A DNA stretch of 64,000 bases from Hanleya hanleyi. Its lineage: Eukaryota > Mollusca > Polyplacophora > Lepidopleurida > Hanleyidae. The stretch lies in NCBI GenBank assembly GCA_036873755.1, contig JAVTVY010020335.1, forward strand, positions 18,241-82,240, in the 5' to 3' direction. Below the pieces are notes generated by a model. It was not told where the DNA came from. It saw only the letters and a program-made list of their open reading frames with translations, and did not search any database. Positions within the stretch are counted from its first letter, which is position 1. Every line of letters starts with the position of its first letter. Of the stretch, positions 55,573-64,000 are shown piece after piece. A program made the translations under genes and the position numbers.

Positions 55573-55986
55573 ATGCTGCCCAACTCACACTACGAACTTT
55601 GTTGCATTAGAACAAAAACACTGTTCAGAACATGTTTTTTCTGCAGTGTGAGGTGCCCAGAAACAGAAAACATATGTTCGGAACAAATGTTCGTGAGATC
55701 AAACTTGTCTGATATTGCGAACATGTTTTGCCCTGAAACAAGATTTTTACTTCAGTGTGTGGTGATCGCGAACATTTTGCCGAACATTTACCAACAGTTA
55801 TCCAATCAACTGACAGCTGTCGGTCATGTGACGAAGCCGCTCTCACATGACACAACCAAATGGCCTCGCTGCTTGATCGCGGCGACTGGCGGTCAAGAGA
55901 AAATGTTCGCAGTGTGAAGTTACCACGAACAAGTACACGCTGTTCTGTTCTAATACAACAAATTGTTCGTAGTGTGAGTTGGCATG
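55573..55986. mobile_element. TA-flanked MITE, copy 3
   Basis: Same family, 80 bp from copy 2 and in the same orientation. It shares the internal 'gatcgcgaacattt' and 'ggcggtcaagagaaaatgtt' blocks. The right tip is degraded (GTTGGCATG instead of GTTGGGCTT). Adjacent copies suggest a tandem duplication or repeated insertion. Confidence 0.8.
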
Positions 55987-56321
55987 AGGGACACCACTAA
56001 AGTTCAAATTGCTGACCGTCACTGCGGACTATGAAAACTTGAAACAACAAAATCTGAGCGCCCGTCACTGTGTTTTCTCCAGTGGACACCACCGCAGCAT
56101 AGGAATTCAGTTTCGGCTTCTGATAGCTGGCCAATATTTATCATTTCAAAAATAGGATGTCCATGCCTTCTGCTCGCTGAAAATGGTTCATTCACTGGGT
56201 CCATCACGTCCACAGTCAACTGCTCACAATGGACATGCCTATCTGCTATGTGCATACCTTTCCAAATGAGCACTGAAGAAGTGCAGATAATATCGTAGAC
56301 TATCGCTGGGGTCAATCTGTG

Positions 56322-56893
56322 GTTTCAATCTGGGTCATTTTCAGTCTGCGTCACTTACAGTCTGGTTAACTTATAGTCTGGGTCACTTACAGTCTGGGTC
56401 ATTTATAGTCTTGGTCACTTGCAGTCTGGATCACTTATGATCTGGGTAACTTATAGTCTGGGTCACTTACAGTTTGGGTCAATTTGTGTCTGGGTAACTT
56501 ACAGTCTGGATCACTTATGGTCTGGGTCACTTATAGTCTGGTTCACTTATAGCCTGGGTCACTTACAGTTTGGGTCAATTTTTGTCTGGGTAACTTACAG
56601 TCTGGATCACTTACATGTATGGTCTGGTCACTTATAATCTGGTTCACTTATAGTCTGGGTGACTTACAGTCTGGGTCAAGTATAGTCTGGATAACTTACA
56701 TGTATGCTCTGGTCACTTATAGTCTGGTTCACTTATAGTCTGGGTGACTTACAGTCTGGGTCAAGTATAGTCTGGATAACTTACAGTCTGGGTCACTTAT
56801 GGCGGGGGCCACTTATCGTCTGGGTCCTTTACAGTCTGTGTCACCGTTATAGTCTGGGTCATTTATAGTCTGGTTCACTTGTAGTCTGTATCG
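56322..56893 (+). repeat. 16-17 bp minisatellite
   Basis: About 35 copies of (A/T)GTCTGGGTCACTTA(T/C)A with variable spacing. A longer block, ending 'gataacttacatgtatg' type, is itself duplicated near 56595 and 56690. The 72-aa ORF (repeating SLGHLQFGS) is a by-product. Confidence 0.92.
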
Positions 56894-57109
56894 CTCCTGA
56901 GGTACCGGTACCAACGGTATTCTAGGACAGCGAGATTTAATAGACTTCGCCATTCAATATTTATGAAGACACCGGCCTGGAAGTATGGCTTGGGTAAAGT
57001 GTCGTATCAAGCGGTGTTCACCCTATGTACCCAAACGGACAATACCCCGCTTTGTGGGCTGCATAAATTTGTAAAAAAAATCTGTCATGACGTTTCAGCT
57101 AACGTTATT

Positions 57110-57548
57110 TATCTAGAGAAATCTCCGCTCAATTCGCATTGATGTTCATAGAATGAACTTCTGTAGTTCAAGATCATCATGTTGTTCATATGAACAGTCA
57201 CTATCAAAGCGTGACTGAGATACATCATTCTCCAGATAACGACTTCACAACGAAAATCATATGGATTAAGAGTACTGATCAGCGATACGGGGTTAATATT
57301 TTTGGACATCATGATGACTTGCCGGCATCATTAAAAACTGTTGACCGCTTCACTCTAACAGGAAACTAGACTATGTTTGTTGTGTTCTTTTTTCTTTTTT
57401 CTTTATTTGATGCTAATACTGTTATATGGAAAAGTCTTTGAATTATAGATGTGGACATTCTTTAATGTACGGCGACTGAAAATTGAATGACGAACTGGAC
57501 GTTTGTATTTCTTGAATTGTACTTGGATAGAGCACATGCGTTAGAGCA
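57110..57548 (+). repeat. Repeat B, long copy
   Basis: It combines the middle part ('catatgaacagtcactatca', 'gacatcatgatgacttgccg') with the 3' part ('tttgatgctaatactgttat', 'gacattctttaatgtacggc'), so it shows the order of the pieces seen elsewhere. It ends at the TTAA element, which may have inserted into it, because 3' repeat B sequence resumes at about 58500. Confidence 0.65.
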
Positions 57549-57553
57549 TTTAA

Positions 57554-58444
57554 GGATAGCTGTCCCCTTAGAGGGTCAAAATTGGTCAGTTTTTTTTATT
57601 TCTTCATTCAAATATTCACTATTTTCTCTAACATTTGGTGAAAAAATGAAATCAAAATTATAAATAGAAGTGCTTCAATATTAGGATTAAAAATTTAGTT
57701 TCCCGGGCACTGGAACAATTAAACAGATTGCCTTAGCTTGGGCTAGGCTACTATTATTATTGTCTGTTAAATTTCCCTTTCCAAAACTCATTAGACAGAT
57801 TAAAAATGTATTTGACAATAGAATCAAGCAAAAAATTTGGATTAATTCATCAGATGTATAGCTGGACACATTTTGCCCGATTTCTAGCCTTTCTTTTTGT
57901 ACAAAATCCGAGATTTAAACGTTTATTTCTCGAAAAGTATCCATGCTACGCTTTTGAAATTTGGCATACTTGTTACTTATAAGGTGATCTAGTAAACTTT
58001 ATCTCACTTTTTGTAAGTTCGGATTAGTTTTTTAATTATTCAACTTTTAAGACAAACGACCGTAAAATAGTACGTTTTTTTTCAATTTATTTTAGTAAAA
58101 TAGCTGTAAAAATAAAACCAGGCAAAAATTTAAAAACAATGAGATAAAGTTTACTAGTTCGAATTGTCTCCTATCAAGGTATACCATCAAAGTTGAAACA
58201 AGATCAACAGTTTTCATGAAATTTCAATTGAAAAATGGACGCTATTGTTTTCATTTAAATTTTATAAAATTGGAATATTTTCTACACAGTAGCAGCGTCG
58301 GTTATACAAATCATACAGTTGGAATCCCTACGATGTACGCTTTCATAAAATATATGGTTTAGTGTGGTTATCTTGTATATTTATTGATACAGACGACAAA
58401 TTGTCACGGGGGTGCAAAAACTGTCTCTAAGGGGACAGCTATCC
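57554..58444 (+). mobile_element. TTAA-flanked non-autonomous transposon, copy 2
   Basis: 891 bp bounded by perfect inverted repeats GGATAGCTGTCCCCTTAGAG at both ends and TTAA immediately outside (57550-57553 and 58445-58448). TTAA target duplication points to the piggyBac or Kolobok type. Both copies also share one further T/A, so TTAA could in part be terminal sequence. No transposase; probably mobilised in trans. Confidence 0.87.
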
Positions 58445-58499
58445 TTAAAGATTTCCGATGAAAATATATTGAAAACCAATTCTTAAGAAAATAGGTAAT

Positions 58500-58870
58500 C
58501 GTTTAACAATTAACGTATAGTCCGATAAATATTCAAAAATCAATCTAATGCGCCGAAAATCCGCCCAGATTTGAATTTTTTCTCCATGCGCCGACCATTT
58601 GATATAGGTTTATGTATCCTATGATTGTTGTTTTTTTGTTCAATTTGGTGCTACTGCTGTTACATGAATTATGTCCTTGGATTATGGACGCGGAAATTCT
58701 GTTATGGACGACGACTGAATATTGACTGACGGACTAGACGCTTGTATTTTGACAATGAAGACGGAATTTATTTATGCTCGACGACTGGCTGACGAATGTT
58801 GGATTGCACGCTTGTACAAACAAGTAAGCAAAATATCGGATATGTTTCGAGTTTCTTCTATCGTCAGTTT
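58500..58870 (+). repeat. Repeat B, 3' part
   Basis: 'gtgctactgctgttacatga', 'ttatggacgcggaaattctg' and 'gcaaaatatcggatatgttt' match 34320-34560, 61934-62000 and 31183-31230. Confidence 0.65.
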
Positions 58871-59789
58871 ATACTACTAGTACAATGTAGTATGCAATGA
58901 TCTTTTATTTGCAAAGACGGTAATTAGCAAACTCACAAACGAATGATTTATCGTGTATATTGCCTGCATACTTCACCCAAATGGATCGGTAGGCCTACGT
59001 ATATGAATGTGAAAATTTAAATTCAGCCAGCGTCAACAAGCTAACGTATTTAAAGTACATAGTGTATCCATGGTTTACAGATATAGTGAACAACAGAGAA
59101 CGTAGGGTTAAAACAGTTTTGATGGCATTTTTGTTATGCAAATGGGTACCCATGCTAGATTAGTTCTTTGTGTGGTAGAGATCAAGGTTGGAGGGGATAC
59201 TGCCCTGGTTTGGTGAATTTAAGGTCAGTTTGATGTCAATTTTGGGGTCAAGTGAGGAAAAATATGGGTTAAAATCGGTCAAAGCCCAATATCCACCGCT
59301 TAATTGCTACGAATGGGTGTCGAAGCTGATTTAGTTGTATGTAGTGTAGGATTTAGGGAAGGCAAACATGTAGATAACAGGTTAATTAATAAATTAAAGT
59401 AATTCTTGGGTCATTTTTTGGGTCAAAAATAGATAAATCTCGGTTATAATTTAATATCCTCATTACTAATTGTTAGGAATGGATATCCAAGCTGGTTTAT
59501 TTGTATGTAGGTTTGGGTTTAAGGTAGTCATAGCTAAGACGAGTATTATTAGGACCAATGTGAGTTTAGGGTCATGTTTGGGTCAATTCAACCGAGGGAT
59601 GAGTAAAAAATAGGTTTTATAAATTAATATCTAAAATACTAATTATTACGAATGGGTATCCAGGCTGAATTATTGTATGTAATATAGGGTTTAAGGTAGT
59701 CATAGATGACGCAAGAATTATTAGAAACAGCGTCATTTTAGGGTCACCTTTGGGTCAAATGAGGCGAAATATGGATACAAATTGGCTAT
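58871..59789 (+). repeat. Degenerate tandem repeat of about 180 bp
   Basis: The phrase 'acgaatgggtatccaggctg' followed by 'tt-atttgtatgtag..tagggtttaaggtagtcata' occurs about four times (about 59145, 59310, 59475 and 59650) with heavy divergence, each time followed by 'gggtca..ttgggtca'. No ORF. Confidence 0.65.
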
Positions 59790-59965
59790 TGGCCAAAAAA
59801 TGGCGATGACCTGAAATCTACACTCATTTATCGTCGCCATGTATTGGCGATGACTAGGCGCCATCACCAATAAATGGCGATGGAATGACCTCGTCACCAT
59901 TTGTCCTGACCAATAAATGACGACGACAAGGCCTCGTCACCGATAAATAGCGATGGGCCATCGTC
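59790..59965. repeat. 'ataaatggcgatg' direct and inverted repeats
   Basis: Motifs TGGCGATGAC / GTCATCGCCA and 'ccaataaatggcgatg' recur in both orientations within 175 bp, giving several overlapping hairpins. Confidence 0.65.
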
Positions 59966-60425
59966 ATTTTTCTGACTGTGTAGTTTGGAACAGAAATGTC
60001 TGCTTCGAGCCAAAAATAGTCCCTTTGAATTTGACGAATAACATTTTAGATGATTATATAAGCCCATAAATAGACAGATCGAGCTGCTTTGTGAAAAGGA
60101 TTGGCTTTCAGAAATTGTTACTTTCAGCTCCATGTAAACATAATACTTTGAAGTATGCGAGCAAAATGAAAATTCAGTTGCCTTCTCAGGGAATGATTAT
60201 GTCAACAGATTAATAACGGATATGATGTGACAAACTTTGGTACTAGTCTGCTAAATTTTTAAATAAGTTTTTTTTACAGGTTTTTCATTATTTTGGGATT
60301 ACACTATGATCTTAGTATAGCACAAATTCTAGTGCTGAAAATTCGAACCAGCGCCCCCCGCCCCCTCCCCCCAGAGTAATGAACCTAATCGCCAGCACTA
60401 TATCTCGGCGATCTGAACCACTCGG
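59966..60425. other. No gene recognised
   Basis: C-rich run near 60355-60370. No exon seen. Confidence 0.4.
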
Positions 60426-60429
60426 TCAA

Positions 60430-60955
60430 CTGGCTTTCCACAAAATACCTTGATTGAAATTAATGTAATGCCTTGCGTTGTAGGAGTAACATGAAGAAAA
60501 AAACGGCCTATATTTCCGGATTTTAACGATCAGTTTTAAACTGAAGACTAGGCAAATAGATTCAAAATGGGTATTTAACTTTGATGTGAGACCCTTCGGT
60601 TTTGATAAGTGTTTGCACAATCAACTAAGAATAATGCCTTGATTTATACGAGCAACATGGAAAAGTAGGATTTGCAAATGACCTCACAAAGCTGCTATTT
60701 TGAATATGATCATCATGTTTTGTTTTTGAGGTCTACAAATAGATTCTAAATGGGCATTAGATGTTAGGTCATGCTCAGAGATCTCGCTGACAAATTTGCA
60801 CAATGAACAAAGAACTGTGCCTTGAATTAGACGAGCAAAATGAAAAAATATATGCAAATAGATTAAAAATGGACATAAGATGTGAGTCTATGCATTAAGA
60901 TCCCTAATCAATTTGCTCAGTGAGCTACACGAGCAACATGTATAAAGTGTGACAG
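60430..60955 (+). repeat. Degenerate tandem repeat of about 180 bp, split by repeat B
   Basis: 'gccttgatttatacgagcaa-atg' plus 'gacctcac..gctattttgaat' plus 'aaatagattcaaaatggg' recurs at 60465, 60645 and 60815, and resumes at 61380-61530. The repeat B copy (60956-61309) therefore sits inside a pre-existing array. Confidence 0.65.
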
Positions 60956-61309
60956 ATTACAACACGTATAAGGGAAGTGGGAAGAGGTGCCGACATACTG
61001 ACAGAGCCACATGACTTCACAGTATAATCTTCTGGTTAACCTATTCTAAAGCACATATCAATAATCTAACGATTCGTGATATGTGTTGTATCTCAGGTAC
61101 GCTTTTATTGTACCTGTTCATGTGGCAACTTGGATGACATGACCACCCGGCCCCTAGCACCGGCATAAGCGGTATTAGATACAAATCTAGAGAGCTATGA
61201 TGGAAATGCTCTGACAACTCGTATATTGGTAATTGGTGATCTTTGTCGTCGTCAGATGAAAATGACGGCATTTAACACAAAAGACTAGTCTGTAAGGCCC
61301 GATGTCAAC
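60956..61309 (+). repeat. Repeat B copy
   Basis: High identity to 37211 and 49614. It begins 'attacaacacgtataaggga' and ends 'aaggcccgatgtcaacccac'. No poly-A or clear duplication at the ends. Confidence 0.82.
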
Positions 61310-62640
61310 CCACATTACCCACATCTTCGCCATTTTTAATTAAAACATCTACATTAAAACATTTAGCTGAAAATGAAGCAAACAGATTCAAAATAGGCGC
61401 AAGGTGTTTGCCTTTGAAGTGAGGCCCCATGTTGTTAAAAATTTGCACATGAGCTAAGAATAAAGCCTATTACATGTATTTGGATAACATAAAAAGAACG
61501 ATTTATGGATGACCTCACATGAGCGCCATTTTGAATCATTAGTAACGCATGACTGTTAATCACTAGATATAAGAAAATGGGCCCATAATTAGCCCAATTT
61601 AATATTCCATAGCTTTGGAAATTATTAGCCCTCGTTTATCAATCACATTCTGGTGACATCGCGAAACGTTCATAAGAGCTTAAATTTCCGATCCCTCTAT
61701 CACCCAGGACAGAAAATTTTAAACCAAACTACTTCAAACACAGGAAATAAAACTTGGCGACCAACATTTTTCTTAATCGGGAAGGTTAGAAAAAAATCTA
61801 TAAGAAAATACATGTTGCCAATAATTCACAAACAAACACTATTTATCTTAAACTACACCCCGTGGAACTGCATCAGATTGGATACCCATTTCTTTCACAA
61901 AGAATGCCATACATATATGGAATATGGAATTGGACTTTGGATTATGGACGCGGATATTCTTTAATGGACGACGGCTGTATTATGAATGACGGACCTGACG
62001 CTTGTAACACAAAACGTTTTTAATGTGTTATAAGGCCCATGCATGTTTTGGCCATCTTTGGATCTTTTTTGACCTCGAAATGACTACAGAGTGACCTTAA
62101 AATTGCCACTCTTCCTTGAACCATTCTGCATACAAAAGTAATTAACAAACAACACAATATGTGTGAATTAAAAAAGAATTTCGCTCATTTTGGACCTCCA
62201 ATAAGCAATGTACTAGTCATACATGTATCTACATTAAAGCCCTACACTGTATAAAATTAATTTAGCGTGGATACCCGTTGGTAACAAACATGATGATGAA
62301 AATAAAGTTAGGAACGATTTTCATCAATTTTGACCTTATTTAACCCCCCAAAATGGCCTTAAATGCCCAAATTCCGGTTGGTATGCCTCCTACCATGAAC
62401 CACGCCACACAAAAAAAATAATTTAGTATGGGTACCTATTTGTAACAAACAATACCATCAAAATTTACAATTGGTGCCGGTGTGGAGGCTTAGAATGTCC
62501 GTGTGGCTGAGGGTGTCCGTATCCTATCTTCTAACCCAGCCAGAACACTTTTCTCTACATTGGGGACAAGTGCCCGTCATTGGTTGCAATAGAAAAGGAT
62601 ATGGAAAGGGACACTAATCACCAGGACAGTCTTATCCATC
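61310..62640. other. No gene; repeat relics
   Basis: It contains the continuation of the 180-bp array (61380-61530), a repeat B 3' piece at about 61934-62000 ('ggattatggacgcggatatt') and 'ggtaacaaac' duplications near 62280 and 62440. The 103-aa ORF at 61653-61964 has no domain. Confidence 0.45.
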
Positions 62641-62644
62641 ACAC

Positions 62645-63010
62645 CGGCCGACTATATCATTTCAAACTTTCACTTGCATAAGATCAGAATAAACATGAAT
62701 TCAATATATCACTTAGAGATGTGATTTCATCCAATCTTTTCTTCTTTTAAAAGCACAAGTCGGTTTTACAAACGGATCGCAGTCAATATTAATACCATCT
62801 ATGTTTTTTACCCTATAAGGGTAATTGTCATTTTATGCCATTTTTAATATAATTTCAAACTTTCCAATTGCACCAATCTTTCCTTCCTCTAAAGGCACAT
62901 AAATATGTTCTTTACTCAACAAGGCTAATTGTCATTTTATGACAGTTTGAATATCATTTCAAACTTCCACTTGCATAAGATCAGAATAAACATGAATGAG
63001 GGATGTTTCA
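62645..63010 (+). repeat. Direct duplication about 280 bp apart
   Basis: 'tatcatttcaaactttcact' followed by 'tgcataagatcagaataaac' occurs at about 62655 and, nearly identically, at about 62950. 'gtaattgtcattttatg' type copies also flank it. Local duplication. Confidence 0.7.
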
Positions 63011-63199
63011 ATAAAGCACACACAGAAGGGATTTTATCTAAAAAAAATCTTCTTTTAAAAACGGTTTTATGGAATGAGTGCAGTCATATAAATAAGAGAA
63101 CCAAACACTTTGCTTAGTTTCATATGCTTCCACGAAACATTATCCACAATGCGAGGAGATTTTTTTGTTATCTATCATATATATCGAAGAAGCGAAACA

Positions 63200-63310
63200 G
63201 TACCGCTCTCATTAAAAGTCACCCTACCGCGGTAGTTAAAGTGCTGCTACTCCATTGCTGCTGCGTCGCTACTGCGTTGTCACCGCACTGCTACCGCAAT
63301 GCTACTGAAG
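63200..63310. repeat. Cluster of GCTACTGC-type motifs
   Basis: Repeated 'tgctgctactccattgctgc' variants (ctactgcgttg, ctaccgcaatg) make a short GC-rich simple repeat. It creates the Cys/Leu-rich N-terminus of the overlapping ORF, so that part is probably not protein. Confidence 0.6.
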
Positions 63311-63333
63311 GCTCGCAATTATCGATTACCGCG

Positions 63334-63546
63334 ATCCATCAAAAGAAGGCTGTTATTTTCCGTGTATCCCAAATGACCGAACCATTGAAGCTTAGCATGC
63401 GAGAGGGCCTTCGATTTCACGGAAAATATTACAAGTGCATGGTATTTGACGATTCTCGTGATTCCAGCAACTTTTTAATGTTTCCGATCCAATCGAAAAT
63501 GAAGGATAATGATCGGGTATATCCAATTCATTCAGTTGTGCAGTAA
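63334..63546 (+). CDS. Possible profilin-like exon or gene fragment (tentative)
   Basis: The 3' half of a 140-codon frame reads AVIFRVSQMTEPLKLSMREG, then LRFHGKYYKCMVFDDS, then VYPIHSVVQ and a stop. REGL-F-GK-Y-C---D resembles the middle of profilins as I remember them, especially the profilin-4 type, which would bind actin or phosphoinositides. The rest of a profilin fold (N- and C-terminal helices) is not visible, and a polypyrimidine-AG acceptor is not convincing upstream. It could be one exon, a retro-copy fragment or chance. The frame upstream of 63334 overlaps a simple repeat and is excluded. Confidence 0.25.
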   Translation: MHQKKAVIFRVSQMTEPLKLSMREGLRFHGKYYKCMVFDDSRDSSNFLMFPIQSKMKDNDRVYPIHSVVQ

Positions 63547-63589
63547 CGTAAGCAATTGATATGCCAATCTAACGCGGCCATGCCCACCT

Positions 63590-64000
63590 GAATGCGAATT
63601 CGTACACATTTTATCGACCCATCAGTTGACGAGCATCCATCCACCAGTCACGTGCCATCGACGAGGGCTCCTCCACCATGCACGATCCATGTCGTCCCCG
63701 TAAGACCCATATTCACGCCACCGGATGTAAAGTCCATTTTCCCGTATGTAGTCCGCTTTTTTCGGGTTTTATATCCTGGAATATCCTAGTTTTGCATCTA
63801 TCCATAAGTCATGTGCCCGCTCTGAGAGCTCTCCCAGGTTGCACGACACCATAGAACCCATATACCCTTGACGGGATGTAAAGTCCGTTTTTCTACATTG
63901 AGTCCGTTTTCCCGCATTTCCCTCAAGAAAATCCTAGGTTTACATCCATCCGCCTGTCACGTGACCGAAAGTGATCTAACACCGGATCATACCGAAAGTC
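63590..64000 (+). repeat. Degenerate tandem repeat running off the window
   Basis: 'gcatc(c/t)atcca-c-(a/g)tcacgtgcc', 'cat-gcacgac-ccat' and 'ggatgtaaagtccgttttcc' occur in series at 63630, 63790 and 63945, giving a period of about 160-170 bp that continues past the right edge. The 65-aa ORF is repeat-derived. Confidence 0.65.

Noticed and set aside
54961..55917. 179-aa and 114-aa ORFs
   Set aside because: They overlap MITE copies 2 and 3; the open frame comes from the long terminal inverted repeats.
56419..56637. 72-aa ORF with SLGHLQFGS repeats
   Set aside because: Direct translation of the 16-17 bp minisatellite.

Overview
This is animal nuclear DNA: AT-rich and repeat-dense, with spliced genes, (TTAGGG)n telomere-type repeats, non-LTR retrotransposon fragments and tRNA-derived SINEs. 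The SINE at 31410-31771 has a TCAC-type tail and a core (GTTTAACGTCGC ... TTTCAGCTATATCACGACG) that, from memory, resembles elements abundant in mollusc genomes. I therefore favour a mollusc or another spiralian, with moderate confidence. There are no operons, CRISPR arrays or bacterial features.

The only genes I can reconstruct with confidence are two tandem minus-strand paralogues of a rhodopsin-type GPCR resembling melatonin receptors. Gene 1 (exons 26370-26224, 18228-18138, 16374-15596; 338 aa) and gene 2 (exons 41404-41261, 38862-38772, 38441-37669; 335 aa) share exon boundaries, intron phases (0, then 1), splice signals and conserved intron sequence, so they arose by segmental duplication. 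Gene 1's first intron has grown to about 8 kb through a higher-order satellite, a palindromic telomere-like tract and several inverted-repeat elements.

The rest is a dense, nested record of mobile elements. (i) A fold-back family has near-identical tips (TACGGTGGC...GGGnCAT) and 6-bp target duplications where intact. It occurs at 8494, 10341, 19305, 29633 and 35111, and the interiors are either plain hairpins or different 20-22 bp minisatellites arranged as mirror-image arms. (ii) Short TIR elements carry diagnostic target duplications: TA (3205, 55071), TTA (17604), TTAA (46752, 57554) and 8 bp (11461). (iii) An 85-87 bp element at 9085 and 34367 is flanked by direct repeats. (iv) There are 5'-truncated LINE tails at 13405-14109 and 51508-52394, and a decayed reverse-transcriptase C-terminus at 12390-12890. 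(v) Dispersed families: 'repeat A' carries paired TGACGTCA sites (7186, 22956, 48940, 54230). 'Repeat B' occurs in many pieces (14240, 29160, 37211, 49614, 57110, 60956 and others). (vi) A cluster of GTATTGGCC motifs includes two large hairpins (42149-43690).

Lower-confidence coding candidates are a 151-aa single-exon ORF (53035-52580), a profilin-like fragment (63334-63546) and a possible small first exon (51059-51107). Most other open frames are by-products of the repeats. Layout: 0-15 kb repeats; 15.6-26.4 kb GPCR 1; 26.4-37.6 kb repeats including the largest fold-back; 37.7-41.4 kb GPCR 2; 42-64 kb repeats, LINE and weak ORFs.
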